Counted from the stretch's first letter, positions 9,932 to 20,976 are shown. The stretch: 64,000 bases of DNA from Microbacterium sp. SORGH_AS_1204 (GCF_030818935.1 NZ_JAUTBD010000001.1:1426001-1490000), one strand, 5' to 3'. Program-made: numbers and translations. Notes: generated by a model not told the origin, from the sequence alone.

Positions 9932-12463
9932 CTAGGAGCGCGTCGCGCCGTGCAGGAGGGCGACCAGCTGCACGCGCGAATTCACGCCCAGTTTGCGATA
10001 GATGCCGGTCAGGCGCAGCTCCACGGTGCGCAGCGAGATGAACAGGGATGCCGCGATCTCCCGGTTGCGCAGGCCGCGGCCCACGAGAGCGACGACCTCG
10101 CGCTCTTGCGAGGTGAGGGTGCGGCTCCTCTCGTTCGTGCCCGAGGGCGGGGTAGGGAGCGGGGGATCGCTCGACGGAAGGCACCTTTCGCGTGCCGCCG
10201 CCAGCCGGACGCGCTCGTACGGCGCGTCGTCGGTGCGCAGGATCGCCTCCGCCGCCCGGAACGCGGCGGCCCCGTCGGCGTCGCTGCGGCACACGGCCCG
10301 CGAGCGGGCGACGGCGATGGTGGTCCACCGGCGGGGACTGCGCGCCGACGCCGCTTCGAGATGGGCCAGCTCGACGCGTGCCTCGGTGCGCAGGCCGCTC
10401 AGCCAGAGCGCTTCGACGAGGTCGGCGTCGGCGCGCAGGAACGAGGGGTCGTCGACGGGAACCGCTTCCTTGGCGGTGCGGAGGGCGGTGACGGCATCGT
10501 CGAAACGCCCCTCGGCCAGCGCCGTTCCGCCTTCGATGACGGCGAACCACGGCAGCAGCGTCGGGGTCCCCTCGCGCCGACACAGGTCGCGTCCCTGTCG
10601 AACGAGGTCGGCCGCGCCCGGACCGACGGGATCGAGCGCGGCGGCACTCGCCAGCACGAGGATGTTCGCCACATCGGGCGCGCGGCCGGGAAACCACTCC
10701 CGCCGCCAGTCCGCGACGGCTTCGCGCGCCGCGGCCGGATCGCCGCCGCGCACCTCCGTCGTCACGAGCAGGCACCCCACCTGGTCACGCCAGAACGGCG
10801 CGAGCCGCGGCGTCTGATCGAGGAGCACGCGGATACGTCGGCGGACGAGGGCGTACTCCTCGCGCATGATCCCGACACTCAGTTCGATGAGGGTCTGCTC
10901 CAGGGAGGCCGGAGGAGCGGCCGCTGCGGAGCCGACCCCGGTGTCCACGGTCACGGGGAGGACGACGTCGGCCCCCACCTCTTCGAGGAGCCGCGCGACC
11001 AGCGCGCTCTCGACCGAGGCCAGACCCCTCTCGACCGCGATCTCGAGCAGCGTCCGCGCTCGGGCGGCCTCCCCGCGCCAGAGGTGCAGTCGCGCGCTCT
11101 CGCACAGCAGGCGTTCCACGGCACGGGGATCGTCGAGCTCGGCGGCGACGTCGAGCATGGCGTCGTCGACGACGTGATCGGTGGCCGCGGTCGCCCGGAG
11201 CCACGCGAGCGCGGCACGTGCACGCACGGCGGGCTCGCTCGATGTCCCGGCTCGCCGGAGGTAGAACCGCGCCCGCACGTCGTCGCCCTGGAGCACGAGC
11301 GCCTCGCCGAGGTCGACGAGCAGACGGCAGCGCGCTGCGGCGTCGAGTGGGCCGGCCAGCGCGCGTTCGGCGAACTCGACCGCCGTCGACGGCTCTCCCG
11401 TCTGGGCGAGGTCGACCGCGGCGACGAGCAGACGCTCGCGGTCGATGCCGGGGTCGGCGAAGCTCTCGTGCCAGAGCACGGTCGCCGGGTAGGCGCCCGC
11501 GTGTTCGGTGGCGGCGCGCGCGTGCAGCCGGTGTCGCTCGTCCGCGCTCAAAGCGCTCAGGTGTCGGAGACGGCGTGCGGGATCCGCGATGCGTGCGAGT
11601 TCGCCGTGGACGTCGACGAGGCCGTCGTCGATGAGCGCGTCGACCTCGACGCCGAGGGCCGCGGCCGCCCCGCGCAGGCGGTCATGGCCGAACACGGGAG
11701 CCACCGACAGCAGATCCATGACCGCGGCGACCGCGGGGTCGCGCACGAGCGTGTCTCCGGCGCCGCGTCGGCCGGCCGCGTCGTCCGCCAGGCGCAGCGG
11801 GAAGGGGAGAGGGACATCGCCCACCGTCTCGCGGGGCGTGAGGCGCACGCGGGCGAGAAGCCCGGGGTGCCCGCCCGTGCTCGCCACGACGTTACGGAGG
11901 ACGGCGGGGGCGGCATGCGTGCCCAGCACCGCACGGGCGAGCTCGAGGGACTCCTCCACGCCCAGCCGGCCGATGACCTCCCGCCGCATCCCGGCGAAAT
12001 CGGATCGCCCGCCCAGCGGCCCCGAGGTCGCGATCACGTGCAGACCCGTGCCGCGGAGTCGACCGAGGACGTACGAGAGCACGGTGACACTCGCGCCGTC
12101 CAGCTGGTCGATGTCATCGACGACGACGACATCGGGTTCTTCGCGCACGAGCTGGAGCGTGCGGCTGAGGTGTTCCGCGAGAAGGTGCTCGGGCCAATCC
12201 CCGCCGCGATCCAGAAGAGCGTCGACGGCCGCTCGGCGTTCTCCGCCGAGGCCCGCCGCCACGGCGGACAACCCCGAATAGGGCCACATGCGCTCGCTCG
12301 GGCTGGCCACCACCACGACGGCATCGTGGCCGGCGGCGATGTGGCCGGCCAGCGCCGACTTCCCCACACCCGGTTCGCCGGTGAACAGGCAGGCACCACC
12401 GCCCGCGGACCCGATCAGCTCGTCGGCGATCCGGTTCTCGCGCGCGCGACCAAAAAATGGCAT
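9932..12463 (-). CDS. large ATP-binding LuxR-family transcription regulator
   Basis: 843-residue regulator of the LAL/MalT type. An N-terminal AAA-like ATPase carries Walker A GEPGVGKS at 29-36 and Walker B VVVVDDIDQL; the long middle part is helical, Ala/Leu-rich and TPR-like; the last 65 residues form a LuxR helix-turn-helix (LTSQEREVVALVGRGLRNRE, then SLRTVELRL). Such proteins sense a ligand and activate neighbouring genes. ATG 12463 is chosen over a longer frame because GGGAG stands 7 nt upstream and the ATPase domain begins directly after it. It lies between the polysaccharide block and the pentose-phosphate operon; its target is unknown, though the convergent glycosyltransferase block is a candidate. 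Confidence 0.88.
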   Translation of the reverse strand: MPFFGRARENRIADELIGSAGGGACLFTGEPGVGKSALAGHIAAGHDAVVVVASPSERMWPYSGLSAVAAGLGGERRAAVDALLDRGGDWPEHLLAEHLSRTLQLVREEPDVVVVDDIDQLDGASVTVLSYVLGRLRGTGLHVIATSGPLGGRSDFAGMRREVIGRLGVEESLELARAVLGTHAAPAVLRNVVASTGGHPGLLARVRLTPRETVGDVPLPFPLRLADDAAGRRGAGDTLVRDPAVAAVMDLLSVAPVFGHDRLRGAAAALGVEVDALIDDGLVDVHGELARIADPARRLRHLSALSADERHRLHARAATEHAGAYPATVLWHESFADPGIDRERLLVAAVDLAQTGEPSTAVEFAERALAGPLDAAARCRLLVDLGEALVLQGDDVRARFYLRRAGTSSEPAVRARAALAWLRATAATDHVVDDAMLDVAAELDDPRAVERLLCESARLHLWRGEAARARTLLEIAVERGLASVESALVARLLEEVGADVVLPVTVDTGVGSAAAAPPASLEQTLIELSVGIMREEYALVRRRIRVLLDQTPRLAPFWRDQVGCLLVTTEVRGGDPAAAREAVADWRREWFPGRAPDVANILVLASAAALDPVGPGAADLVRQGRDLCRREGTPTLLPWFAVIEGGTALAEGRFDDAVTALRTAKEAVPVDDPSFLRADADLVEALWLSGLRTEARVELAHLEAASARSPRRWTTIAVARSRAVCRSDADGAAAFRAAEAILRTDDAPYERVRLAAARERCLPSSDPPLPTPPSGTNERSRTLTSQEREVVALVGRGLRNREIAASLFISLRTVELRLTGIYRKLGVNSRVQLVALLHGATRS

Positions 12464-12595
12464 CCGGACGCTCCCTCGTGCGTCGGCCGGAGCAGGGATA
12501 CGGATCCCCTCCCGGGCAGATGCCCCCCGTCGCCAGGCTAAGCGGCGGTGTCCGCGCAGGCAAGGGTGCTTCTCCCCTCGGGCGGAGGCGAAAGA

Positions 12596-12630
12596 AGGGG
12601 GCCCGGATGCCGTCGGCATCCGGGCCCCCT
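12596..12630 (-). terminator. terminator of the pentose-phosphate operon
   Basis: 16-bp perfect stem (12596-12611 with 12615-12630, 3-nt loop) 13 nt beyond the pgl stop, followed on the minus strand by CTTCTTTCG. The stem contains GGATGCC/GGCATCC. It separates pgl from the LuxR-type regulator. Confidence 0.85.
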
Positions 12631-12643
12631 AGGGGTCCCTCGC

Positions 12644-13435
12644 TCAGTACTCGCGGTCGATGAGCTGCGGCGGCACCTGATCGGCGGCGACCTCGTCGAC
12701 GAAGAAGGCCGTACGACGGCGCCCCTTCGCGCCCGCGGCGGGGACGCTCTGGTAGCTCGCTCCGGCCAGGGCGAGGCCGAGGGCGGCGGCCTTGTCGGCG
12801 CCGGCGATGACCATCCACACCCGCTTGGAGCTGTTGATCACGGGCCGTGTCAACGACACCCGGTCGCTCGGCGGCTTCGGCGACTCGCGCACCGGCACGG
12901 TCGCCCGGTCGGTCACCGAGATCTCGGGACGATCGGGGAACAGCGAGGCGATGTGCGCGTCGGGACCGACACCCAGGAAGCAGATGTCGAACGACGGCCA
13001 GGGACCCGTCTCGCTGCGGTCCGACGGCGCGAACTGCGCGAGCTCGTCGGCGTACGCGATCGCCGCGGCATCCAGGTCGACCCCGTCGTCGCTCGAGGCG
13101 ACGGAGTGGATGTTCGCGGCGGGAACCGCGAGGTGGTCGAGGAACGCCTCGCGCGCCTGCTTCTCGTTGCGGTCGTCACTGTCGCGCGGCACGAACCGTT
13201 CGTCGCCGAACCAGAAGTGCACGAGCGACCAGTCGATGTCGGCGACGCGCTCGTCGCGCGCGGCCGCCCGCAGCACCGCCCCGCCCATCGTGCCGCCGGT
13301 GAGGCAGATGTGCATGCGCTTTCCCTCGGCGACGCGCTTGACGATGCGATTCACGAATCGCGTCGCCACGTACTCGGCCAGCGTGTCGGCGTCGGGCTTG
13401 ATGATGACGCGCTTGGCCGCGCCGCCGTCGGTCAC
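12644..13435 (-). CDS. pgl: 6-phosphogluconolactonase
   Basis: Hydrolyses 6-phosphogluconolactone to 6-phosphogluconate, second step of the oxidative pentose-phosphate pathway. 263 residues with the DevB/SOL-type motifs ICLTGGTMGG, VHFWFGDERFVP (sugar-phosphate binding) and FLGVGPDAHIASLFP (active-site histidine region). GTG 13435 overlaps the opcA stop as GTGA, so it is coupled to opcA. Last gene of tkt-tal-pgi-zwf-opcA-pgl; a strong terminator follows. Confidence 0.95.
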   Translation of the reverse strand: MTDGGAAKRVIIKPDADTLAEYVATRFVNRIVKRVAEGKRMHICLTGGTMGGAVLRAAARDERVADIDWSLVHFWFGDERFVPRDSDDRNEKQAREAFLDHLAVPAANIHSVASSDDGVDLDAAAIAYADELAQFAPSDRSETGPWPSFDICFLGVGPDAHIASLFPDRPEISVTDRATVPVRESPKPPSDRVSLTRPVINSSKRVWMVIAGADKAAALGLALAGASYQSVPAAGAKGRRRTAFFVDEVAADQVPPQLIDREY

Positions 13436-14379
13436 GACCCGCTCTTCTCGCGCGCCGCATGCAGCAGGTCGTGCCCGGCGGTGATGACGCGACCGTAGAG
13501 CAGGTCGGGGTCGAGTCGGCGCAGTTCCTCGGCCAGGCACTCGCGCAGCGTCCGCCGCGGGAAGGCGAGGTCGTGCGTGGGCTGGCCGGGCTGGCTGAGG
13601 ATCGCCACCCCCGCCTCCGGACGCTCGAGCAGCGTGTCGCCGCTCGCGCGCGTGAGGCGCACCGACTTGATGCCGCTGGCCCACTCCTCGGCGGGGAGGT
13701 AGGCGTAGTCGACCGGGGCGTCGAGCTTCATCCCGAGCCAGGCGGCGAGCAGCGCCGTCGACGGGGAGTCCGATGCGCCGCGCACCTCGATGGCGGTGAC
13801 GGGCTCGTACGGCGGCTGGTCGAGAACCGCCGCGAGCTGCTCGCGCCAGCGGGTGACGCGCGTCCATGCGAAGTCCGTGTCGCCGGGGGCGTAGTGCTCC
13901 CCGAGCTCGGCGACCCACGCGGCCGGGTCGGCCTGGGAGGAGGCGTCGGTGATGCGGCGCTGGGCGATGCGCCCGATGGCCGAGCGCGCCGGGTCGGCGG
14001 GAGCCTCGGCGGGCCACCACGCGACGACGGGGGCGTCGGGCAGCAGTAGCCCCGTGACGAGGCTCTCCGCATTGGAGCCGGCGGCACCGTGGGCGCGCAG
14101 CACCACGACCTCACTCGCGCCGGCGTCGCCGCCCACACGGATCTGCGCGTCGAGGCGCGGCTCTTCGTCCTCGTCGCCGAACAGCACGGCGATGACGCGC
14201 ATCGGGTGCTCGCGCGAGGCGTCGTTCGCGGCCTCGATGACCTCTTCTTCGGCGCCGTGGTGCGTGACGATGATGAGCGTCAGCACGCGCCCGAGGGCGA
14301 CGGCACCGCCCTCTTCGCGGACGCTGACGAGCTTCTTCGAGATCGCGCTGACGGTGGTGTCGGGCAGGTCGATGATCAC
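13432..14379 (-). CDS. opcA: glucose-6-phosphate dehydrogenase assembly protein OpcA
   Basis: Allosteric/assembly partner of Zwf in cyanobacteria and actinobacteria, cytosolic. 315 residues with the family features IIDLPDTT at the N-terminus, HPMRVIAVL, and the central PVVAWWPAEAPADPA. GTG 14379 overlaps the zwf TGA (GTGA), and its own stop overlaps pgl in the same way, so zwf, opcA and pgl are made in a coupled chain. The position directly after zwf is the standard arrangement. Confidence 0.95.
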   Translation of the reverse strand: MIIDLPDTTVSAISKKLVSVREEGGAVALGRVLTLIIVTHHGAEEEVIEAANDASREHPMRVIAVLFGDEDEEPRLDAQIRVGGDAGASEVVVLRAHGAAGSNAESLVTGLLLPDAPVVAWWPAEAPADPARSAIGRIAQRRITDASSQADPAAWVAELGEHYAPGDTDFAWTRVTRWREQLAAVLDQPPYEPVTAIEVRGASDSPSTALLAAWLGMKLDAPVDYAYLPAEEWASGIKSVRLTRASGDTLLERPEAGVAILSQPGQPTHDLAFPRRTLRECLAEELRRLDPDLLYGRVITAGHDLLHAAREKSGS

Positions 14380-15926
14380 GGGCGCCTCCACGTGCGGCCA
14401 TCGCGGGCCAGGAGCTCGTCGGCGGATGCCGGCCCCCACGACCCGGGCGAATACTGTTCCAACGGACCGCCCTCGGCGGCCCAGAACTCCTCGATCGGGT
14501 CGAGGATCTTCCAGCTGAGCTCGACCTCTTCGTGCCGCGGGAACAGCGGCGGGTCGCCGAGCAGCACATCGAGGATGAGGCGCTCGTAGGCCTCGGGGCT
14601 GGCCTCGGTGAAGGCGTGCCCGTAGCCGAAGTCCATGGTCACATCGCGCACCTGGGTGCCGTCGCCGGGGACCTTCGAGCCGAAGCGGATCGTCACGCCC
14701 TCGTCGGGCTGCACGCGGATGACCAGCGCGTTCTGCCCCAGCTCCTGCGTCTGGCTCTGCGAGAACAGCTGCTGCGGCGCGCGCTTGAACACCACGGCCA
14801 CCTCGGTGACGCGGCGCCCGAGGCGCTTTCCGCTGCGCACGTAGAAGGGCACGCCCGACCAGCGGCGCGTGTTGATCTCGAGCTTGATCGCCGCGTACGT
14901 CTCGGTGACCGATTCGGGATTCATGCCGTCTTCTTCGAGGAAGCCCAGCACCTCCTCGCCACCCTGCCAGCCGCCGGCGTACTGACCACGAGCAGTCGCC
15001 TCGGCGAGGTTCTCGGGCAGGCGCACCGCGGCGAGCACCTTCTCTTTCTCGGCGCGCAGGTCGGCGGCGTTGAAGCTGATGGGCTCTTCCATCGCCGTGA
15101 GCGCGAGCAGCTGCAGCAGGTGGTTCTGGATGACGTCGCGCGCCGCGCCGATGCCGTCGTAGTAGCCCGCGCGACCGCCCACGCCGATGTCTTCGGCCAT
15201 CGTGATCTGCACGTGGTCGACGTAGTTGCGGTTCCAGATGGGCTCGTACAGCTCGTTCGCGAAGCGCAGCGCCAGGATGTTCTGCACCGTCTCTTTGCCG
15301 AGGTAGTGGTCGATGCGGAAGATCGAGTCGGCGGGGAACGCGCTCTCGACGACCTCGTTCAGCTCGCGGGCCGAGGCGAGGTCGTGGCCGAAGGGCTTCT
15401 CGATGACCACGCGGCGCCAGCCGGTCGTGTCCTCGGACGAGTCGCCGACGAGCCCCGACGCCTTGAGCTGAGTCGTGACGAGCGGGAAGGCCTTGGGCGG
15501 GATCGACAGGTAGTACGCGTGGTTGCCCATCGTGCCGCGCTCGGTGTCGAGCTTGTCGACCGTGTCGCGCAGACGCTGGAAGGCCTCGGGATCGTCGAAC
15601 TCGCCCTGAACGAAGCGAATGCCCTGCAGCAGCTCCTTCCACGTCTCCTCCCGGAATTCGGTGCGCGCGTACTTCTTGACCGAGTCGTACACGACCTCGG
15701 CGAAGTCCTGGTCCTCCCAGTCGCGGCGCGCGAAGCCGACCAGGGCGAACCCCGGGGGCAGAAGGCCGCGGTTGGCGAGGTCATAGACCGCCGGCATGAG
15801 CTTTTTGCGCGAGAGGTCGCCGGTGACGCCGAAGATCACGAGGGCGCTGGGCCCCGCGATCCGGCTCAAACGGCGATCCTCGGGATCGCGCAGGGGATTG
15901 TGACCCGGTGTGATCTTTACGACCAT
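14376..15926 (-). CDS. zwf: glucose-6-phosphate 1-dehydrogenase
   Basis: First enzyme of the oxidative pentose-phosphate pathway; reduces NADP. 516 residues. The Rossmann nucleotide motif is FGVTGDLSRKKLMPA (about 31-45), the substrate-binding signature is RIDHYLGKE with its catalytic His and Lys, and EKPFGHD precedes it. ATG 15926 lies 3 nt after the pgi stop. Downstream OpcA and Pgl overlap by 4 nt each, matching a single metabolic module. Confidence 0.97.
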   Translation of the reverse strand: MVVKITPGHNPLRDPEDRRLSRIAGPSALVIFGVTGDLSRKKLMPAVYDLANRGLLPPGFALVGFARRDWEDQDFAEVVYDSVKKYARTEFREETWKELLQGIRFVQGEFDDPEAFQRLRDTVDKLDTERGTMGNHAYYLSIPPKAFPLVTTQLKASGLVGDSSEDTTGWRRVVIEKPFGHDLASARELNEVVESAFPADSIFRIDHYLGKETVQNILALRFANELYEPIWNRNYVDHVQITMAEDIGVGGRAGYYDGIGAARDVIQNHLLQLLALTAMEEPISFNAADLRAEKEKVLAAVRLPENLAEATARGQYAGGWQGGEEVLGFLEEDGMNPESVTETYAAIKLEINTRRWSGVPFYVRSGKRLGRRVTEVAVVFKRAPQQLFSQSQTQELGQNALVIRVQPDEGVTIRFGSKVPGDGTQVRDVTMDFGYGHAFTEASPEAYERLILDVLLGDPPLFPRHEEVELSWKILDPIEEFWAAEGGPLEQYSPGSWGPASADELLARDGRTWRRP

Positions 15927-15929
15927 GTC

Positions 15930-17555
15930 TTACTGTGCCGCCTCGAAGAGTGAGAGCACCTCGGCCTGCGGGTCGGTCAGCGTCAGCGTGACGACGGGAC
16001 GGCCGTGACCGTCCGCCAGCACGCTCGCGTCTCCCGCGGCCTGTGCCTGGATGAGTTGTCCGAACGTGAACGGTCGACCGGGGATCTCGAGGTCGACGTC
16101 GGTGCGTTCGAGGATTTGGAGGAAGACACCGGTGGCGGGTCCTCCCTTGTGGTACTGGCCCGTGGAGTGCAGGAACCGGGGACCCCAGCCGAAGGTGACG
16201 GGGCGACCGGCGTCAGCGGCCACGAGCTCGCGAAGGCCGACGAGCTGCGGGAGCTCGAGGCGGTTCACGTAGGCCTGGATGCCGATGTAGCCATCGGCCG
16301 GCACTTGCGCGTACAGCGCCGCGAGGACGCTCGCGACGGTACCGCCGGCCGCCAGAGCCGGGTCGGACACGCGCACCTCGACGCCGTCGGCGACGAACGC
16401 CGGGGCGGTGGGGGCGGGCTGCGCGTCGAGGAGACCGCGAGCGGCCTCCTTCGCCGACTCGACGTCGGGCTGGTTGAAGGGGTCGATGCCGAGCAGTCGT
16501 CCCGCGATCGCGGTGGCGTACTCCCACACGACGAACTGCGCGCCCAGCGAACCGCTGACCAGCACCTCGTCGGTGTGACGTTCGAACAGGTGGAATGCCT
16601 GCGCGTCGTCGACGAACCGCACGATCTGCAGATCGTCGGGCGTCGCTTCGACCTCCGGCGAGACCGGCAGCAGCACGACGGGAAGGATGCCGGAGCCGTC
16701 CTTGCCCGTGGACTCGGCGACGAGCTGCTCGATCCAGTCGGGCAGCCCGATGATGTGCGTGCCGTCGGTGATCAGGCCGAGCTTGTCACGACGCCGAGCG
16801 CCCCCGCCGGCGATCGCGGCGGCGAGCACAAGTGCGGGGTTCTCGGGCGAATCGATCGCGACCTCGAGCAGGGTGGCATCCGCCTCGTCGAGGAGCTCGT
16901 CGATGTCGACGCCCGCGAGCCCCGTCGGGACCAGGCCGAAGGCGGTGAGCGCCGAGTAGCGGCCACCCACGTCGGGGTCGGCCGTGAAGACGCGGTAGCC
17001 GTCGGCACGCGCCGACGCCTCGAGCGGCGAGCCGGGGTCGGTCACGACGACGATGCGCTCGGTGGGATCGATGCCGAGATCGCGGAACGCGGCCTCGAAG
17101 GCGCGCTTCGCGGAATCGGTTTCGATGGTCGAACCGGACTTGCTCGACACCACCAGCACGGTCCGCGCGAGCCCGCCGGTCTCGGCGTCGCCGTCGATCG
17201 CGGCGAGCACCTGGCCGGGGGCGGTGGAGTCGAGGATGACCAGCGGCACGCCGGCCGTCTGCGCGATGACCTCGGGCGCGAGCGACGAGCCGCCCATCCC
17301 CGCGAGAACGACGCGGGTCACGCCCTGCGCGACGAGCTCGTCGCGCAGGGCGGTGATCTCGGGCACGAGCGGGCGCGAGACGGAGACCGCCCGCACCCAC
17401 CCGAGACGACGAGACGCTTCGTCTTCCGCGGCCGGGCCCCACAGGCTCGCATCGCCGGCGGTGATGCCCGACGCGATCAGCGAGCCGGTCAGGCCCGGCA
17501 GCTCGGCCTGAACGACCGAGCCGACGCGACCCGTGACCTTGACCGCGAAGCTCAC
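15930..17555 (-). CDS. pgi: glucose-6-phosphate isomerase (long actinobacterial type)
   Basis: Interconverts glucose 6-phosphate and fructose 6-phosphate. 541 residues with two SIS domains: [11 protein letters not shown] and [10 protein letters not shown] bind the sugar phosphate, and [13 protein letters not shown] plus [17 protein letters not shown] carry the catalytic region. This resembles the isomerase half of tal-pgi fusions, but here the tal gene is separate. GTG 17555 overlaps the tal stop as GTGA. Coupling of tal, pgi and zwf in one operon ties hexose recycling to the pentose-phosphate cycle. Confidence 0.94.
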   Translation of the reverse strand: MSFAVKVTGRVGSVVQAELPGLTGSLIASGITAGDASLWGPAAEDEASRRLGWVRAVSVSRPLVPEITALRDELVAQGVTRVVLAGMGGSSLAPEVIAQTAGVPLVILDSTAPGQVLAAIDGDAETGGLARTVLVVSSKSGSTIETDSAKRAFEAAFRDLGIDPTERIVVVTDPGSPLEASARADGYRVFTADPDVGGRYSALTAFGLVPTGLAGVDIDELLDEADATLLEVAIDSPENPALVLAAAIAGGGARRRDKLGLITDGTHIIGLPDWIEQLVAESTGKDGSGILPVVLLPVSPEVEATPDDLQIVRFVDDAQAFHLFERHTDEVLVSGSLGAQFVVWEYATAIAGRLLGIDPFNQPDVESAKEAARGLLDAQPAPTAPAFVADGVEVRVSDPALAAGGTVASVLAALYAQVPADGYIGIQAYVNRLELPQLVGLRELVAADAGRPVTFGWGPRFLHSTGQYHKGGPATGVFLQILERTDVDLEIPGRPFTFGQLIQAQAAGDASVLADGHGRPVVTLTLTDPQAEVLSLFEAAQ

Positions 17556-18673
17556 TTCGCGGCCTGGGCGCTTCCGGCTTCGAGGGCGGTCTTGACCGTG
17601 TCCTGCAGTTCGTGCCACGAGGCGATGAACTTCTCGACACCCTCGTCTTCGAGCGTCTGCGTCGCGTCGGCGACGTCGACGCCCGCGGCGGCGAGACGGT
17701 CGAACACCTCGTGGGCCTCGGCGTAGGCGCCGGTCACGGTGTCACCCGTGATGACACCGTGGTCGAAGGTCGCTTCGAGGGTCTTCTCGGGCATCGTGTT
17801 GACGGTGCCGGGGGCGACGAGCTCGGTCACGTAGAGCGTGTCGGGCAGCGCCGGGTCCTTCACACCCGTCGAGGCCCACAGCGGACGCTGGACGGTGGCA
17901 CCGGCATCCAAGAGCTTCTTCGCGCGGTCCTCGGCGAACTTCTTCTCGAAGAGCTCGTACGCGAGGCGTGCGTTGGCGATGCCGGCCTTGCCCTTGAGCT
18001 GGGCGGCCTCGTCGGTGCCGAGGGCGGCGAGACGCTTGTCGATCTCGGTGTCGACGCGCGAGACGAAGAACGAGGCGACCGACTGCAGGGTCGAGATGTC
18101 GTGACCGGCGGCCTGCGCCTTCTCGACACCCGCGAGGTACGCGTCGATGACCTCTTCGTAGCGCTCGAGGCTGAAGATCAGCGTGACGTTGACGGAGATG
18201 CCGGCACCGATGACCTCGGTGATGGCCGGAAGGCCCGCCTTGGTCGCGGGGATCTTGATCAGCACGTTCTTGCGGTCGACCCGCGCCGACAGGTCTTTCG
18301 CCTGTGCAACGGTGCCCTCGGTGTCGTGGGCGAGGTCGGGGGAGACCTCGATCGACACGCGGCCGTCGACACCGTCGGTGGCCTCGAAGACGGGCAGGAA
18401 GATGTCGCACGCGTCGCGGACGTCGTCGGTGGTGATCGAGAAGATCGCCTCGTCGACATCGGCGCCGGCGGCGGCGAGTTCCTTGACCTCGCCCTCGTAG
18501 GCCTCGCCCTTCGAGAGGGCGCCGGCGAAGATGGTCGGGTTGGTCGTGACGCCCGAGACGTTGCGCGACTCGATGAGCTCGGCGAGGTTGCCGGACTGGA
18601 TGCGCTGACGCGACAGGTCGTCGAGCCAGATGCTGACGCCTGCGGCGGCGAGGTCTGCGGTGGGAGTGCTCAT
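17552..18673 (-). CDS. tal: transaldolase
   Basis: Transfers a dihydroxyacetone unit in the non-oxidative pentose-phosphate pathway. 373 residues, the length of the actinobacterial/TalB-like long form. Signatures are [15 protein letters not shown] near residue 40, the Schiff-base lysine in [13 protein letters not shown] and [20 protein letters not shown] stands 9 nt before ATG 18673; the gap to tkt upstream is only 18 nt. The stop overlaps the pgi start. Confidence 0.96.
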   Translation of the reverse strand: MSTPTADLAAAGVSIWLDDLSRQRIQSGNLAELIESRNVSGVTTNPTIFAGALSKGEAYEGEVKELAAAGADVDEAIFSITTDDVRDACDIFLPVFEATDGVDGRVSIEVSPDLAHDTEGTVAQAKDLSARVDRKNVLIKIPATKAGLPAITEVIGAGISVNVTLIFSLERYEEVIDAYLAGVEKAQAAGHDISTLQSVASFFVSRVDTEIDKRLAALGTDEAAQLKGKAGIANARLAYELFEKKFAEDRAKKLLDAGATVQRPLWASTGVKDPALPDTLYVTELVAPGTVNTMPEKTLEATFDHGVITGDTVTGAYAEAHEVFDRLAAAGVDVADATQTLEDEGVEKFIASWHELQDTVKTALEAGSAQAAK

Positions 18674-18691
18674 GTCGTTAATCTCCTCGGA

Positions 18692-20791
18692 TTACTTCTT
18701 GGCCGCGGCGAGCGACTCGCGGGCGGCCTCGACGACGGCCTCGGCCGTGATGCCGAACTTCTGGAACAGGGTCTTGTAGTCGGCCGACGCACCGAAGTGG
18801 TCGATCGCGACCGAGCGGCCGGCGTCGCCGACGATGCCGGCCCAGCTGAGGGCGGAGCCGGCCTCGACCGACACGCGCGCCTTCACCGACGACGGCAGAA
18901 CCGACTCGCGGTACGCCTCGTCCTGCTCGGCGAACCACTCGAGCGACGGGGCCGACACCACGCGGGCGTGCACGCCCTCGGCGGCGAGGGTCTCGCGGGC
19001 CTGGACGGCCAGCTGCACCTCGGAACCGGTGGCGATGAGGATGACGTCGGGCTCGCCGCCTGCTGCTTCGGCCAGCACGTAGGCGCCCTTGACGGCACCT
19101 TCGGCGGAGGCGAACTCGTCACCGGATGCCGCGCCCTCGCCGCGGGCGAAGACGGGGATGTTCTGACGGGTCAGCGCGATACCGGCAGGACCCGCGGTGC
19201 GGCGCAGCATCTCGAGCCACACGACACTGGTCTCGTTGGCATCCGCGGGCCGCACGAGGGCGAAGTTCGGGATGGCGCGGAGGGTGGCCAGCTGCTCGAT
19301 CGGCTGGTGGGTGGGTCCGTCTTCGCCGAGGGCGACGGAGTCGTGCGTCCAGACGAAGATGGTCGGGATGTTCATCAGGGCGGCTAGACGCACCGGCGGG
19401 CGCATGTAGTCGCTGAAGATGAGGAACGTGCCGCCGAACGGACGGGTGGGTCCGTGCAGGACGATGCCGTTGAGGATCGCGCCCATCGCGTGCTCGCGGA
19501 TGCCGAAGTGCAGCACGCGGCCGTAGGGGTCGCCCGACCACTCGTGCGTCGACCACGACGAGGGAATGAAGCTCTTTGCATCCTTGATCGTCGTCAGGTT
19601 CGATTCCGCGAGGTCGGCCGAACCGCCCCACAGCTCGGGGAGCGAGGCTGCGAGGGCGTTGATGACCGTGCCGCTCGCCGCACGGGTCGAGACGTCTTTA
19701 CCGGCCTCGAAGGCGGGAAGGGCATCGGCGATGTCGGCGGGGAGCTCGCGGGCCTGCAGGCGGTCCCACAGCTGCTTGCGCTCGGGGTTCGCGGCGGCCC
19801 ACGCGTCGAACGTCTCCTGCCAGGCGGCCTTCTCGGCCTCTCCGCGCTCGACGAGCTGACGGGTGTGGGCAATGACGTCGTCGGCGACGGCGAAGTGCTG
19901 CTCGGGGTCGAAGCCGAGCACCTCCTTGGTGGCCTTCAGCTCGTCGGCACCCAGAGCGGAGCCGTGGATCTTGCCGGAGTTCTGCTTGCCGGGCGAGGGC
20001 CAGCCGATGATCGTCTTGAGGATGATGAGCGAGGGCTTGCTCGTCTCGCCCTTCGCGGCCTCGATGGCGGCGTGGAGCTCGGCGACGTCTTCGACGTACT
20101 CGCCGGTCTTCTTCCAGTCGACCGTCTGCACCTGCCAGCCGTAGGACTCGTAGCGCTTCGCCACGTCTTCGGTGAAGGCGACGTTGGTGTCGTCTTCGAT
20201 GGAGATCTGGTTGGAGTCGTAGATCGCGATGAGGTTGCCGAGCTCCTGGTGGCCGGCGAGCGAGGAGGCCTCGCTCGTCACGCCCTCCTGGAGGTCGCCA
20301 TCGCCGGCGATCACGTAGACGAAGTGGTCGAACGGGCTCTCACCGGCCGGGGTCTCGGCATCGAAGAGACCGCGCTCGTAGCGGGCGGCGTAGGCGAAGC
20401 CGACGGCGGATGCCAGTCCCTGGCCCAGCGGGCCGGTCGTGATCTCGACGCCGTCGGTGTGGCCGTACTCGGGGTGGCCGGGGGTGAGCGATCCCCACGT
20501 GCGCAGCGCCTCGAGGTCTTTCAGCTCGAGGCCGAAACCGCCGAGGTAGAGCTGGACGTACTGCGTCAGCGAGGAGTGACCCGCCGACAGGATGAAACGG
20601 TCACGACCGGGCCAGTGCGTGTCGGCCGGGTCGTGGCGGAGGACCCGCTGGTACAGCAGGTACGCCGCGGGTGCGAGCGACATCGCGGTTCCGGGGTGGC
20701 CGTTGCCCACCTTCTCGACGGCGTCGGCCGCCAGAATGCGAGCGGTGTCCACCGCGCGCCGATCGATGTCATCCCATTCGAAGTCCGACAA
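18692..20791 (-). CDS. tkt: transketolase
   Basis: Thiamine-diphosphate enzyme that moves two-carbon units between sugars in the pentose-phosphate pathway. 699 residues: [17 protein letters not shown] at the N-terminus, the TPP motif [20 protein letters not shown], the middle domain with [13 protein letters not shown], and the C-terminal regulatory domain. The start is TTG 20791 because GAGAGAGG lies 7 nt upstream and the protein then begins [17 protein letters not shown], as expected; earlier GTG codons would add an unlikely extension. It is the promoter-proximal gene of the six-gene operon, divergent from ctaB. Confidence 0.95.
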   Translation of the reverse strand: MSDFEWDDIDRRAVDTARILAADAVEKVGNGHPGTAMSLAPAAYLLYQRVLRHDPADTHWPGRDRFILSAGHSSLTQYVQLYLGGFGLELKDLEALRTWGSLTPGHPEYGHTDGVEITTGPLGQGLASAVGFAYAARYERGLFDAETPAGESPFDHFVYVIAGDGDLQEGVTSEASSLAGHQELGNLIAIYDSNQISIEDDTNVAFTEDVAKRYESYGWQVQTVDWKKTGEYVEDVAELHAAIEAAKGETSKPSLIILKTIIGWPSPGKQNSGKIHGSALGADELKATKEVLGFDPEQHFAVADDVIAHTRQLVERGEAEKAAWQETFDAWAAANPERKQLWDRLQARELPADIADALPAFEAGKDVSTRAASGTVINALAASLPELWGGSADLAESNLTTIKDAKSFIPSSWSTHEWSGDPYGRVLHFGIREHAMGAILNGIVLHGPTRPFGGTFLIFSDYMRPPVRLAALMNIPTIFVWTHDSVALGEDGPTHQPIEQLATLRAIPNFALVRPADANETSVVWLEMLRRTAGPAGIALTRQNIPVFARGEGAASGDEFASAEGAVKGAYVLAEAAGGEPDVILIATGSEVQLAVQARETLAAEGVHARVVSAPSLEWFAEQDEAYRESVLPSSVKARVSVEAGSALSWAGIVGDAGRSVAIDHFGASADYKTLFQKFGITAEAVVEAARESLAAAKK

Positions 20792-20976
20792 AACGGTGCC
20801 TCTCTCGATCTGCGCCCGTTCACGGCCGACGTCCGCGCTCACCACCGTAGGAGTGGGAGGGGGGTGGGGGTGTCGTCGCGGGGCGCGCGTTCATCGTCAG
20901 CATAGCGAGAACGACGGCGGCTGTTGTGGATCGTGACGGGGGTCGACAGGCGGCCGGGCGTGTGGTGCGGATGCCA

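Noticed and set aside
9950-12541. 863-codon plus-strand frame opposite the LuxR-type regulator
   Set aside because: Antisense shadow rich in Arg, Gly and His; the minus-strand product has a Walker A motif and a LuxR helix-turn-helix.
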